DNA from: Natranaeroarchaeum sp042663585
GTDB lineage: Archaea > Halobacteriota > Halobacteria > Halobacteriales > Natronoarchaeaceae
Assembly (NCBI RefSeq): GCF_042663585.1
Contig: NZ_JBHTAN010000006.1
Coordinates: 1,922,001-1,986,000 of the forward strand
DNA: 64,000 nucleotides
Reading direction: 5' to 3'
The translations under genes and the position numbers were made by a program. A model generated the notes under the pieces. The model was given only the letters and a program-made list of their open reading frames with translations, had not been told where the DNA came from and did no database searches. Shown here in pieces: positions 41,907 through 50,443 of this stretch. Position 1 is the first letter of the stretch. Each line of letters begins with the position of its first letter.

Positions 41907-42635
41907 TCATTCGGTTTCTCGATGTTCGTTGAGCGCTTCGTCGAGCGTTAGCTCTCCGGCAGCCACGCGTCGCGCCAGCGTCTCGTCGATACTCCGGTTC
42001 TTTTCGGAGCGCTCGCGCGAACGGTTCTTGATCACCTGTAGTTCGCCGTCGGTCGGTTCGAACTCCCGGCTCTCGACGAGTTCGCCCTCGATTCGGGCGA
42101 TGTTCACCGCGGCGAGCACGTCGCCCATCCCCCGGGCACCCGTCCCGACGTATGGCGTCGTCCCGGTCTCGTCGACGAGTTCGACCGGGACGTCGAGTTC
42201 GTCCACGATTCGCGCGCCTTCCAGCCGCGCACCGTCACCGATCCGGACAAGCGGGTCCGTCGCACACTCGATCTCTCCACGGACGGTCTCGACGGCATCG
42301 TTCAGCGGGACGTGATACGCACTGACGATGAGTTCGCCGACGAGTACAGCGACACCCGGCTTCGTGCCGGGATCGATACCGACGACGAGCCGACCACCTG
42401 CCTCGCGCAACAGTGCCAGGGCCTCCTCGACTGCGCGACGTGGCTCGCCCGGCGTCGCGACCACCGTCTCGAACTCCTCGATGGACTCGGCGGTCTCGGC
42501 GTCGGTGATGACCGCGTCCGCAGTCTCGGGCAGTTCGTCGTCCGGTTCGATCGTCGTAAAATCGACACTCCGGTCGCGAAGCTCGTTGACGACGCCGTGG
42601 TACACCTCGAAATCGCTAGTTGCGACGACGATCAC
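41907..42635 (-). CDS. RuvC/RNase H-fold protein divergent from radB
   Basis: 242 aa. After an N-terminal alpha/beta region (1-80) comes VVGIDPGTKPGVAVLVGE (Asp88), the beta1 signature of RuvC-type resolvases, then LVRIGDGARLEG and a later ARGMGDVLAAVNIARIEGE with an Asp where RuvC has its C-terminal HxxDA acidic site. The C-terminal 40 residues are a charged helix (VIKNRSRERSEKNRSIDETLARR). The fold is clear; nuclease activity is not proven. The gene is head-to-head with radB, 86 bp apart, suggesting a recombination role. Confidence 0.75.
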   Translation of the reverse strand: MIVVATSDFEVYHGVVNELRDRSVDFTTIEPDDELPETADAVITDAETAESIEEFETVVATPGEPRRAVEEALALLREAGGRLVVGIDPGTKPGVAVLVGELIVSAYHVPLNDAVETVRGEIECATDPLVRIGDGARLEGARIVDELDVPVELVDETGTTPYVGTGARGMGDVLAAVNIARIEGELVESREFEPTDGELQVIKNRSRERSEKNRSIDETLARRVAAGELTLDEALNEHRETE

Positions 42636-42721
42636 TGCCGGAGGCTTCGCTCCGGGTCGTGTTAACTCTCCCGGGCCCGTCGACCGGGAACTTTTTGCGG
42701 GAAACGGCGAAAGAGTCGGGC

Positions 42722-43426
42722 GTGAACGCAGGTACGCCGATCCCGACGGGCTGTGAGTCGGTGGACGAGCTCCTTAGCGGTGGCTTCGAGCGCGGCACCG
42801 TCACCCAGCTATACGGCCAGCCCGCGGCCGGCAAGACGAATCTCGCGCTGTCCGCGGCGGTCGAGGTCGCCGCAAACGACGCACTGGCGGTCTATATCGA
42901 CACCGAAGGGCTGTCGCTGGACCGGTTCCAGCAGGTGCTGTCGGGGCGCGTCGACGAGGACCGGATCGAAGACGTCGCCTCGAACGTGGTGATCGAGAGC
43001 GCCTACGACTTCGAGGAACAACAGACGGCCGTCCGGGACGCCGCGGAGTTCGCCGAGCGAGCGGACCTGATCGTCCTCGACAGTGCAACCGGCTTTTACC
43101 GGCTCGAACGGAGCGAGGACGATCAGGGCGATACGCTCCGGCAGGTCGCAAAGCAGGTGACGCACCTGCTCTCGCTGGCGCGGAAACACGACCTCGCGGT
43201 CGTCCTCACCAATCAGGTGTTCTCGGATCCCGACAGCGACCGGACGCGGGGGCTCGGGGGGAACACGCTCGAACACTGGACTGGGACGGTGCTCAGACTG
43301 GATCGGTATCGTGGCGGGAACAGACGAGTGACCCTCGAAAAGCATCGCGCAAAGGCCGCGGGCGAGACGGCCCAGTTCCGGATTACTGAGGACGGTCTGG
43401 AGGCGGCGGAAGGGCGAACGCCCTAG
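42722..43426 (+). CDS. radB: DNA repair and recombination protein RadB
   Basis: 234 aa from a GTG at 42722, 27 bp after a T-rich TATA element (CTTTTTGCGG), i.e. leaderless; it begins MNAGTPIPTGCESVDELLSGGFERG. RadA/Rad51 paralogue that assists RadA as a mediator. Walker A GQPAAGKTN (about 34-42) and Walker B LIVLDSA; L2-like region NQVFSDPDSDRTRGLGGNTLEHW. No N-terminal HhH domain, as expected for RadB. Convergent with the CBS gene, one base between stops. Confidence 0.95.
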   Translation: MNAGTPIPTGCESVDELLSGGFERGTVTQLYGQPAAGKTNLALSAAVEVAANDALAVYIDTEGLSLDRFQQVLSGRVDEDRIEDVASNVVIESAYDFEEQQTAVRDAAEFAERADLIVLDSATGFYRLERSEDDQGDTLRQVAKQVTHLLSLARKHDLAVVLTNQVFSDPDSDRTRGLGGNTLEHWTGTVLRLDRYRGGNRRVTLEKHRAKAAGETAQFRITEDGLEAAEGRTP

Positions 43427-43427
43427 C

Positions 43428-44585
43428 CTACATCTCGCCGAGTTTCCGGAGCACCTGCCCCTTGTACTCTTCGTCGCTGATGACGCCTTTCAGTTCCAGA
43501 ACGTTGCGCTCTAGCTTGTCTGCGGCGACGCGGAACGCGTTGTCCGCACCGTAGCCCTCGCCGGTGCCGGCGACCTGCCCCTTGTTCGTCCGGAGGCGGA
43601 TCTGAGACTGGATCAACGGCGTGCCACGCAGTTTCTCCTTGTGTTTGTGAAAGCGGACGTGAGCATGCTGCACCTGCATCTTCCGGTATTTGTCGGCGAC
43701 GTTCTGGATCTGCTCGCGGATGTCGTCACGGCTGATCGTCTCCAGGAGCCGGATGTTGGTGATCTGGACGTCCAGTCGGTCCTTCTCGGTGTAGGACAGC
43801 GCCCGCAGCACGTCAGTTTTCGTCAGGATACCGCGGACGAGTCGGTCGTCGTCCTCGGGAGTGACGATCAGGCCGCCGTAGTCGTTGTCCAGCATCATCT
43901 GGACAGCCTCCTTGACACTCTCGTTTTCGGTCGTCGTCGTCACCGGGTTCGACATCGCGTCGGAGACTGGCATGTCGAGCACGCGCTCGACGTCGCCTTT
44001 CCGGTCGCCGGTGGTCTGTTTGTCCATCCGGCGGATCGCGATGTTACTGATGTCGTGGGTCGTGATCACCCCCGAGAGGTGGCCGTTCTCGTTGACCACC
44101 GGAAGTCGAGAGATACCGTTCTCCCGGAGGTAGTTGATCGCCTTCCCGACACCTGCATCCTCCGGGATGCTGATCACATCGTCGGTACAGATCTGTTCTA
44201 CGGTCAGCGCGTCTAAATTATCGATGACGGCCGTCAAGATGGCGTCGGCCGTAATGATGCCGTACCGCTTCTCACCCTCGAACACCGGCGCGACCTTGGT
44301 CCCGCCCTCGACGAGCTGGCGGGCGACGTCCCGGATATGCTCGGTCCGGTCGATCTGGGGCGCCGGATCGTTTCGACTGGGCTTCGTCAGCGAACCGGCC
44401 TTCGCGTCGTCCTCGACGTGAGACTGGAGCACGTCCCGTTCGGCGAGCACGCCGTCGTACTCACCATCGCGCGTGACGATGATCCCCTTCGGGTTCTCTT
44501 CGTCGAACAGCGAGCGAACCTTCCCGAGTCTCGTCCCGACGTCGACTTCGACGTACTCCTGTGACGCGATATCAGAAATATCCAT
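43428..44585 (-). CDS. Four-CBS-domain protein with HPF/RaiA-like C-terminus
   Basis: 385 aa from the ATG at 44585; a GTG at 44594 adds MST and is also close to the TATA-like GTTAAATAG, so either start is possible. Four CBS motifs (about 7-60, 77-127, 135-190, 207-270; e.g. ISRLPVVNENGHLSGVITTHDI) would bind adenosyl ligands. The last ~110 residues (DVQITNIRLLETISRDDI ... DNAFRVAADKLERNVLELKG) resemble the S30AE/HPF ribosome-hibernation fold, especially the helix with DKLER. The likely job is nucleotide-controlled ribosome binding; this is inferred from the domain pair. Confidence 0.8.
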   Translation of the reverse strand: MDISDIASQEYVEVDVGTRLGKVRSLFDEENPKGIIVTRDGEYDGVLAERDVLQSHVEDDAKAGSLTKPSRNDPAPQIDRTEHIRDVARQLVEGGTKVAPVFEGEKRYGIITADAILTAVIDNLDALTVEQICTDDVISIPEDAGVGKAINYLRENGISRLPVVNENGHLSGVITTHDISNIAIRRMDKQTTGDRKGDVERVLDMPVSDAMSNPVTTTTENESVKEAVQMMLDNDYGGLIVTPEDDDRLVRGILTKTDVLRALSYTEKDRLDVQITNIRLLETISRDDIREQIQNVADKYRKMQVQHAHVRFHKHKEKLRGTPLIQSQIRLRTNKGQVAGTGEGYGADNAFRVAADKLERNVLELKGVISDEEYKGQVLRKLGEM

Positions 44586-44746
44586 AGTACTCACGCTCTA
44601 GGGTTTGCTGTCGGGGCTATTTAACTTACCGCCCATTGTTAACATACGAAAATGATCGAAAACTGATAGCCAGACGGGCGGTGAAAGCAGTCGCTACGTA
44701 CGATATAGCGAACGAGAGCGGCAGAAACCGGAAACTGGCGTCGAGC

Positions 44747-45655
44747 CTAGACGCCGCGGTGCTGCAGTTTCTCGTCCTCGGGGAGGTCGGCGTTGGCGTC
44801 GCCGCGCATGCCCGAGCCGATATCCTTGCTGATCTCCGCCAGGGCGTCCGGGTCGTCCCAGTTGTTGACCGCTTCGACGACGGCCTCGCCCATCTGTTCG
44901 GGGTCTTCCGCGCCGAAGATCCCCGAGCCAACGAAGATGCCATCACAGCCGTGATGCATCATCAGTGCCGCGTCGGCCGGCGTCGCGATGCCGCCCGCAG
45001 CGAAGTTGACGACCGGGAGGCGTCCCTGCTCTGCGGTCTCGTGAACGAGGTCAAGCGGCGCCTCGTTCGCGCGGGCCCACTCCTCGCGCTCCTCGTGGGA
45101 CATCCCGGTTAGCTGTCGGATCGCACTCTTGATGTTGCGCTGGTGGTGGACCGCCTGGTTGACGTCACCGGTCCCGGCCTCACCTTTGGTTCGGATCAGC
45201 GCCGCGCCCTCGTTGACCCGGCGAAGCGCCTCGCCGAGGTTCCGGGCGCCACAGACGAACGGGGAGGTGAACTCGCGCTTGTCGATGTGGAACCGGTCAT
45301 CGGCGGGGGTCAGTACCTCGGACTCGTCGATCATATCGACACCGATCGATTCGAGGATCTGGGCCTCCGCGGTGTGACCGATCCGGGACTTGCCCATCAC
45401 GGGAATCGATACCTCTTCGATGATTGCCTCGACCTCGACTGGGTCGGGCATACGGGCGACACCGCCCCGCTTACGGATGTCCGCTGGCACTGCCTCCAGT
45501 GCCATCACCGCGACTGCACCGACATCCTCTGCGATACGGGCCTGCTCGCGGTTGACGACATCCATGATGACGCCACCTTTCTGCATGCGAGCGAAACCGC
45601 GTTTTACGAGTTCGGTCCCGCGTCTGAGTTCCTCAAGATCGGTCTCTTCCGGCAT
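44747..45655 (-). CDS. pdxS: Pyridoxal 5'-phosphate synthase lyase subunit PdxS
   Basis: 302 aa. Makes PLP from ribose 5-phosphate, glyceraldehyde 3-phosphate and ammonia supplied by PdxT. Motifs: GFARMQKGGVIMDVVN at the N-terminus (first Schiff-base Asp/Lys region), IPVMGKSRIGH (catalytic Lys), IRTKGEAGTGDV (second Lys) and VNFAAGGIATPADAALMM. It ends KLQHRGV rather than a long tail. pdxT is not adjacent. GGTTAAGTG on the minus strand about 30 bp before the ATG is a likely TATA. Confidence 0.96.
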   Translation of the reverse strand: MPEETDLEELRRGTELVKRGFARMQKGGVIMDVVNREQARIAEDVGAVAVMALEAVPADIRKRGGVARMPDPVEVEAIIEEVSIPVMGKSRIGHTAEAQILESIGVDMIDESEVLTPADDRFHIDKREFTSPFVCGARNLGEALRRVNEGAALIRTKGEAGTGDVNQAVHHQRNIKSAIRQLTGMSHEEREEWARANEAPLDLVHETAEQGRLPVVNFAAGGIATPADAALMMHHGCDGIFVGSGIFGAEDPEQMGEAVVEAVNNWDDPDALAEISKDIGSGMRGDANADLPEDEKLQHRGV

Positions 45656-45826
45656 GAATCTTCGTTAGGACTGAGCACACTTAACCCGTTCCTTTGGTTG
45701 AGTTTTGACGCCTGAAAACCGCCGGATCAGCGGTGGTTCTCGACGGATATCCCGGAGCTACATTGGTCGCGATTGACTGGCTCTACCGTCGACAGGGGTT
45801 TGGCCGGCCGACCCCCAGTCGGTACT

Positions 45827-46057
45827 ATGGGCTGGAGCGTCGATGTCGAAGACGAAAGCTCGGTCTCGCTCGTCCACGACGAGGGGGTCCTACTGTACGC
45901 AAAGCGGGGCCTAGAGCACGAGGACCACGCCGAGTGGACGGTCGAGATCACTGATACCGCCACCGGCGAGGAGATAGAACGCGAGAGCTACGAGATCTCA
46001 AATCGGCAGCATCTCCAGTCGGTGCTGGACAAGTACACCGAGATCTATCCGCCGTAG
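45827..46057 (+). CDS. Small acidic protein of unknown function
   Basis: 76 aa from the ATG at 45827 (MGWSVDVEDESSVSLVHDEG). Soluble, predicted mostly beta with a C-terminal helix (NRQHLQSVLDKYTEIYPP). No motif recognised. Codon use and acidity match true haloarchaeal genes. It may be monocistronic, 86 bp before the DUF1405 gene. Confidence 0.62.
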   Translation: MGWSVDVEDESSVSLVHDEGVLLYAKRGLEHEDHAEWTVEITDTATGEEIERESYEISNRQHLQSVLDKYTEIYPP

Positions 46058-46142
46058 CTCTCCCGCTCGTCGCGGCGATCACACGCAGACGATGCCGCCG
46101 GAACCGCTAGCGTTTTGAAGGTCTCCCGTGTCGTACACGACG

Positions 46143-46847
46143 ATGGGAGAGCTACCGGAGCACGATCCGCTCCCGCAGTGGCTAGCGCCGGTACCACGCG
46201 TCGTCGAGGATCTGGGCCTGCGACTGGTCTGGATCGTCGTCGCGATCAATCTGGTAGGGACTGCCTTCGGCTTCTGGTTCTACGCCTTCGAGACGGGTCA
46301 GCTACTCAACACTCCGACGGTCATGTGGCCGTGGGTGCCCGATAGCCCGCTCGCGACGCTGTTCGCCGCAGGGGCGTTCGCCAGTTGGGCACGCGGGAAC
46401 CCCCGCGAGTGGCTCACCGCGCTGGCCTTTTTCGGCAACGTCATCCTCGGGCTCTGGACCCCTTACACCATCCTCGTCTTTGCCGACGTCTACATGGCCG
46501 GTGGCTCACCGTTTCTCTACACGTTCATGTTCTTCAGTCATCTCTCGATGGTCGTCCAGGCGCTGGTACTCTATCGGATCAGCGAGTTCCCACCGTGGGC
46601 GGTCGGCATCGCCACCCTCTGGTACGGGTTCGATTTCGTCGTCGACTTCTTCATTCCGCTCGTCGGCGAGCCACATCACACCGTCCTGCCCGTTCCGCGG
46701 GATACCGAACTCTGGCTCGGAGCGACGGCGTTCGACGCAGCGGGTGCGGGAACGTTCGTGTTCACCTTGCTGGCGGTGTTTCTGGCACTTGCAATCCGCA
46801 CGAAGAAAGTCGAACAACGGCACAGGGGCACCGGGAGTACCCGCTGA
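46143..46847 (+). CDS. DUF1405 membrane protein
   Basis: 234 aa from the ATG at 46143 (MGELPEHDPLPQWLAP). Six to seven hydrophobic segments with a YpjA/DUF1405-like pattern: NLVGTAFGFWFYAFE, WPWVPDSPLATLFA, GLWTPYTILVFADVY and MFFSHLSMVVQALVLY. These proteins lie in the membrane; their function is not known. It ends in a basic tail KKVEQRHRGTG. Confidence 0.8.
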   Translation: MGELPEHDPLPQWLAPVPRVVEDLGLRLVWIVVAINLVGTAFGFWFYAFETGQLLNTPTVMWPWVPDSPLATLFAAGAFASWARGNPREWLTALAFFGNVILGLWTPYTILVFADVYMAGGSPFLYTFMFFSHLSMVVQALVLYRISEFPPWAVGIATLWYGFDFVVDFFIPLVGEPHHTVLPVPRDTELWLGATAFDAAGAGTFVFTLLAVFLALAIRTKKVEQRHRGTGSTR

Positions 46848-46861
46848 ATCCGGGCGAGGCA

Positions 46862-46981
46862 TCAGAGAACCCAGGTGTGGATACCCCTGCTGAACAGCAG
46901 GACGTAGTTGGTCACTGCCAGCAGTGCATACAGGAGTACGGACCCGTCTCGCCGTTCGGAGGCCCCGAGAGGACAGCACAC
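46862..46981 (-). CDS. Candidate 39-aa single-helix membrane peptide
   Basis: A GTG at 46981 opens a 39-codon frame in the 206-bp gap between two plus-strand membrane-protein genes. The product has a polar N-terminus (GASERRDGS) then one hydrophobic helix (VLLYALLAVTNYVLLF) and a short SRGIHTWVL end. There is no clear ribosome site and only a weak TTAAC box upstream. A CCTGCTG/CAGCAGG palindrome at 46886-46901 lies inside it and may be the real feature. Confidence 0.3.
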   Translation of the reverse strand: MCCPLGASERRDGSVLLYALLAVTNYVLLFSRGIHTWVL

Positions 46982-47053
46982 TGCTTCAGGATCGGTAACG
47001 CAAGCAGGTGTCGTTTCAGCAGGGTTAAGTCGACAGTCGGACGAATCGGAGCC

Positions 47054-47377
47054 ATGGCCACGAATCTCCCCGAACCGGATCGGCGGACTGTGCAGGGCGT
47101 GACCGCCGCCGGGATTGCCCTCGTATCGGTCGGCGTCGTGCTCGATGTCGCCGGAGTCGAAACGCTCGTCCTCGCTCTGGGCGTCTCGCTCTCCGCCGCC
47201 GGCATCGTGTTTCTCGCAACGCCGGGAGACACGAGCCAGCGCTACAGGCTCGCTTTCACCGCGCTGGCTGCCGGGCAACTCGCCCTCTTCAGTGGCCCTC
47301 TCGGGCTGCTCGGAATTATCGGGCTGCTCGCCGTCGGTGCGATAATCGCGTGGTTGAGCCTGCGGGAGGACGACTAG
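47054..47377 (+). CDS. Four-helix membrane protein of unknown function
   Basis: 107 aa from the ATG at 47054 (MATNLPEPDRRTVQGVTAAG). Four hydrophobic segments (about 15-30, 35-52, 66-82, 85-101) and a short acidic end LREDD. Its stop overlaps the valS stop by 4 bp, convergent. A TATA-like GGGTTAAGTC is about 30 bp before the ATG. Function unknown. Confidence 0.68.
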   Translation: MATNLPEPDRRTVQGVTAAGIALVSVGVVLDVAGVETLVLALGVSLSAAGIVFLATPGDTSQRYRLAFTALAAGQLALFSGPLGLLGIIGLLAVGAIIAWLSLREDD

Positions 47378-50118
47378 TTGTCGACCACGACGACGAGGTC
47401 ATCGGCTTCGACCATCTCGCCGTCGCCCGCGTAGGTCCGTTCTTCACGCACCTCGAAGAGATCCGAATCGAGTGCTTCGCCGGCGAGTCGAAGGGTGCCG
47501 TCGTCGAGTTCGTAGTCGCCGCTTTCGAGCGCGGCGTCGAACTCGCCGACCTTGCCGCCGAACTTCGGACCGACCTGCGAGTAGTCCAGGCTGATCTCGT
47601 CGATTTCGGTCGTCACGTCGGGGTCCTCGTCGAAAGCGATCAGATCATCGACGTGCATGACCTCGCCGATTGCGCTCTCGAACCCGTCGATGGAACCGTA
47701 CACCTCGACGCGGTCGAGTTCGGCGTTGAGCGGAAGTTGGTGCTCGCTCTTGTAGCGTCGCAGCGCACCGATCACCGCGGTCGCCGTCTCGCCCGCGTCG
47801 AGGTCGGCCTCGTGATGCGTCGTCGTCGGCCAGTCGGTGGTGTGGATGCTCTCCGTGCTGTACACCGACTGCCATATCTCCTCGGTGATATGCGGGAGGA
47901 GCGGGGCGAACAGTTTGAGGAATCGCCGATGGGCCGTCCGCAGGGCGTACGCCGTCGAGGGGTCGTCGGTCTCGCTCAGACGCTGTTTGGCGATTTCGAG
48001 GTAGTCATCGCAGAACGTGTTCCAGAAGAACCCGCGAAGTTGGTTGCGGGCCTTCGAGAACTCGTAGTTCTCCAGTTTCTCGGTGACCTCTTCGATAACG
48101 GCGTTCTGTTTGGCCAGTAGCCACTCGTCGATTGCGGCGAGTTCCTCGGGCTCTTGGGGATCGGTCTCGTCGACGAGGTGGCCGACGAGTTTCGAGGCGT
48201 TCCAGAGCTTTCGGAGCAGTTTCTCGCCGGTGACCAGATCCTGCTCTTTGAACGGGAAGTCGTCGCCGATAGAAGTGCCGGCGGCCCAGTAGCGCGCGGC
48301 GTCGACCGGGAACCGGTCGAGGACCTCCTCGGGGCGGACGACGTTGCCCTTGGACTTGGACATCGCCTCGCGGTTCTCGTCGAGGACCATCCCGTTGATC
48401 ATCGTCGCGTCGAAGGGCACCTCGCCGGTGTGCTCGTAGCACTTGACGACGGTGTGGAACAGCCAGAACGAGATGATGTCGTGGCCCTGCGGGCGCAGGT
48501 CGAACGGGTATAGCTGTGGCCGGTCCATGGTGAACTCCCCGGATGCGCCGTCCACCTCGTCGGCTGTCTCTGCCGACTCGTCGCGGCGCCAGTCCCAGCC
48601 AGCGTTGATCAGCGGCGTCAGCGAGGAGGTCGCCCAGGTGTCGAAGACGTCCTCCTCGGGCCGCAGATCATCGCTTGCACATTCGGGACAGGCGTCGACC
48701 GGCGGGTCGTCCGAAAGCGGATCGACCGGCAGGGTCTCGCGGTCGGCGATGATCGTCTCGCCGCAGTCCTCGCAGTACCAGACCGGGATCGGAATGCCCG
48801 AGTCGCGCTGGCGCGAGATACACCAGTCCCACTCCAGGCCCTCGATCCAGTGTTTGTACCGGGTGTACATCTTCTCGGGGTACCAGTCCATCTCCCGGCC
48901 CGCCTGCAGATACTCCTCTTTCTTGTCGAGGATCTCGACGTACCACTGCTCGGTGACGAGGAACTCGACGTCGGTCGCACAGCGCTCGTGGACGTTGACG
49001 TCGTGGCTGATCTCCCAGCGGTCCCGGAGATAGCCCTCGTCGTCGAGGTCCTCGACGATCTCCTCGCGAGCCTCGTCGGTCGAGAGGCCTTCGTACTCCT
49101 CGGCGAGATCGGTCATCGTCCCGGACTCGTCGATGGCAACGCGAAGCGGCAGGTCGTGGGCCTGATACCACTCGATGTCAGTCTGGTCGCCGAAGGTACA
49201 GGACATCACGACGCCGGTCCCTTTCTCCATGTCGACGCGCTCGTCCTCGATGATCGGCACCTCGTGATCGAACAGGGGGACACGAGCGGTCTCGCCGACC
49301 AGATGCGCGTTCTCCTCGTCGTCGGGATGGACGAACATGGCGACACACGCGGGGAGCAGTTCGGGGCGGGTCGTCGAGATGACGATATCCTCGCCGGTGT
49401 CTCGCGGCTGGTTGTCGCTCGACTGTTCCAAGTCGCGTTGCGACTCGCTATCGACGTGGGTGAAGGCCACGTCGTTGTAGTGTGAGTCGCGTTCCGCACC
49501 CTCCATCTCGACCTGCGAGATCGCGGTCTCGCAGTCGGGACACCATATCGCCGGCGCTTTCTGGCGGTACTCCCGGCCGCGCTCGTACAGATCGATAAAG
49601 GAAAGTTGGGAGATGCGCTGGACGCGTGGCTCGATCGTTTTGTAGGTGTTGTCCCAGTCGACGGAGACGGCCAGCGACTGGACGTCGTCGGTGAAGGCGT
49701 CCTCGTACTCGGTACAGACGTCACGACACTTCTCCTGAAACTCGCGGCGCTCGAAATCCTGATGCCGAATGTCCAGTTCGCGCTCGGTCAGTCGCTCGGA
49801 GGCGATCCCGTTGTCGTCGTAGCCGAAGGGGAAGTAGGTCGTCTCCTCGAACATCCGCCGGAAGCGGGCGACGAAGTCCTGCAGGGTGAACTGGTAGAGA
49901 TGGCCCATGTGGAGGTCGCCCGACACCGTCGGCGGCGGCGTATCGATCGAGAACAGGGTGTTCGGGTCGGTGACGGACTCGTCGTACTCGTGGACGCCCT
50001 GCTCGACCCAGTACTCCTGCCACGCCGGTTCGATCTCGCTTGGCTCGTAGCTGCCATCGAGACCGTCGCTATCGGCCGTTGCGTCGGCTCCCGCGTCGCT
50101 CGCGTCGTCGGTGCTCAT
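47374..50118 (-). CDS. valS: Valine-tRNA ligase
   Basis: 914 aa from the ATG at 50118 (MSTDDASDAGADATADSDG); 33 earlier in-frame codons are unlike the family. Class I enzyme: PPPTVSGDLHMGHLYQFT contains the HIGH motif (HMGH), FGYDDNGIASERLTE is valine-specific, ISTTRPELLPACVAMFVHP is the editing (CP1) domain, and ENREAMSKSKGNVV holds KMSKS. A zinc ribbon (CPDCE) and a second (CEDCGE ... CPECASDD) are present. The N-terminal 30 residues are an acidic extension. A small variable loop in the editing domain (SESQRDLEQSSDNQPRD) carries an AGTCGC-GTT-GCGACT palindrome at DNA level. Confidence 0.96.
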   Translation of the reverse strand: MSTDDASDAGADATADSDGLDGSYEPSEIEPAWQEYWVEQGVHEYDESVTDPNTLFSIDTPPPTVSGDLHMGHLYQFTLQDFVARFRRMFEETTYFPFGYDDNGIASERLTERELDIRHQDFERREFQEKCRDVCTEYEDAFTDDVQSLAVSVDWDNTYKTIEPRVQRISQLSFIDLYERGREYRQKAPAIWCPDCETAISQVEMEGAERDSHYNDVAFTHVDSESQRDLEQSSDNQPRDTGEDIVISTTRPELLPACVAMFVHPDDEENAHLVGETARVPLFDHEVPIIEDERVDMEKGTGVVMSCTFGDQTDIEWYQAHDLPLRVAIDESGTMTDLAEEYEGLSTDEAREEIVEDLDDEGYLRDRWEISHDVNVHERCATDVEFLVTEQWYVEILDKKEEYLQAGREMDWYPEKMYTRYKHWIEGLEWDWCISRQRDSGIPIPVWYCEDCGETIIADRETLPVDPLSDDPPVDACPECASDDLRPEEDVFDTWATSSLTPLINAGWDWRRDESAETADEVDGASGEFTMDRPQLYPFDLRPQGHDIISFWLFHTVVKCYEHTGEVPFDATMINGMVLDENREAMSKSKGNVVRPEEVLDRFPVDAARYWAAGTSIGDDFPFKEQDLVTGEKLLRKLWNASKLVGHLVDETDPQEPEELAAIDEWLLAKQNAVIEEVTEKLENYEFSKARNQLRGFFWNTFCDDYLEIAKQRLSETDDPSTAYALRTAHRRFLKLFAPLLPHITEEIWQSVYSTESIHTTDWPTTTHHEADLDAGETATAVIGALRRYKSEHQLPLNAELDRVEVYGSIDGFESAIGEVMHVDDLIAFDEDPDVTTEIDEISLDYSQVGPKFGGKVGEFDAALESGDYELDDGTLRLAGEALDSDLFEVREERTYAGDGEMVEADDLVVVVDN

Positions 50119-50443
50119 GCTCTCACCGCCCGGGTGGGGCGTCGTCGATACCGCGTAGTTCGCTGTCGATAGTGGTCGTACATACTGGTCGTTGTTCGCT
50201 GAATACTGGTCGGGCACAATACATCCGTCGAAACGGGGTGGGAGAGATGGGGCTAGGACGCCCCTACGAAACTGTCGCCGCGGCCGGGGTGACCGGACCT
50301 CGCCATATACCCAGTTACTCTACCGGTGCTGTTATTTATACTGGTCAGCAAGGCGAATACCTCGACCCACCGTGGTCGGGGATGAAGCCGACAACTTGTG
50401 ATACGAACCATTAAATGAACACGTCTCTAATCAAAAGACAGCG
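50119..50443. other. valS/tnpB divergent intergenic region with repeated ATACTGGTC
   Basis: No gene found in these 325 bp. ATACTGGTC occurs three times: 50182-50190, 50203-50211 (21 bp apart) and 50338-50346. An AT-rich TTATTTATA at 50332-50340 reads as a TATA box in both directions. The tnpB left-side hairpin is at 50360-50381. The valS promoter must lie here, but its exact box is not certain. Confidence 0.45.
50360..50381 (+). repeat. Left-side hairpin of the tnpB element
   Basis: Stem 50360-50367 / 50374-50381 (8 pairs, one T-G wobble), loop CACCGT. It sits 63 bp before the tnpB ATG and shares its loop with the right hairpin. Confidence 0.6.

Noticed and set aside
42055..42075. GGTTCGAACTCC as a tRNA T-arm
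   Set aside because: It lies inside the RuvC-like coding sequence and no cloverleaf fits.
49431..49445. AGTCGC-GTT-GCGACT palindrome in the valS editing-domain loop as a second in-frame element
   Set aside because: No flanking direct repeat was found and the loop is only slightly longer than I would expect, so insertion cannot be supported.
50119..50443. TnpA transposase or extra ORF on the left side of the tnpB element
   Set aside because: No Y1 transposase motif or credible ORF exists on either strand.
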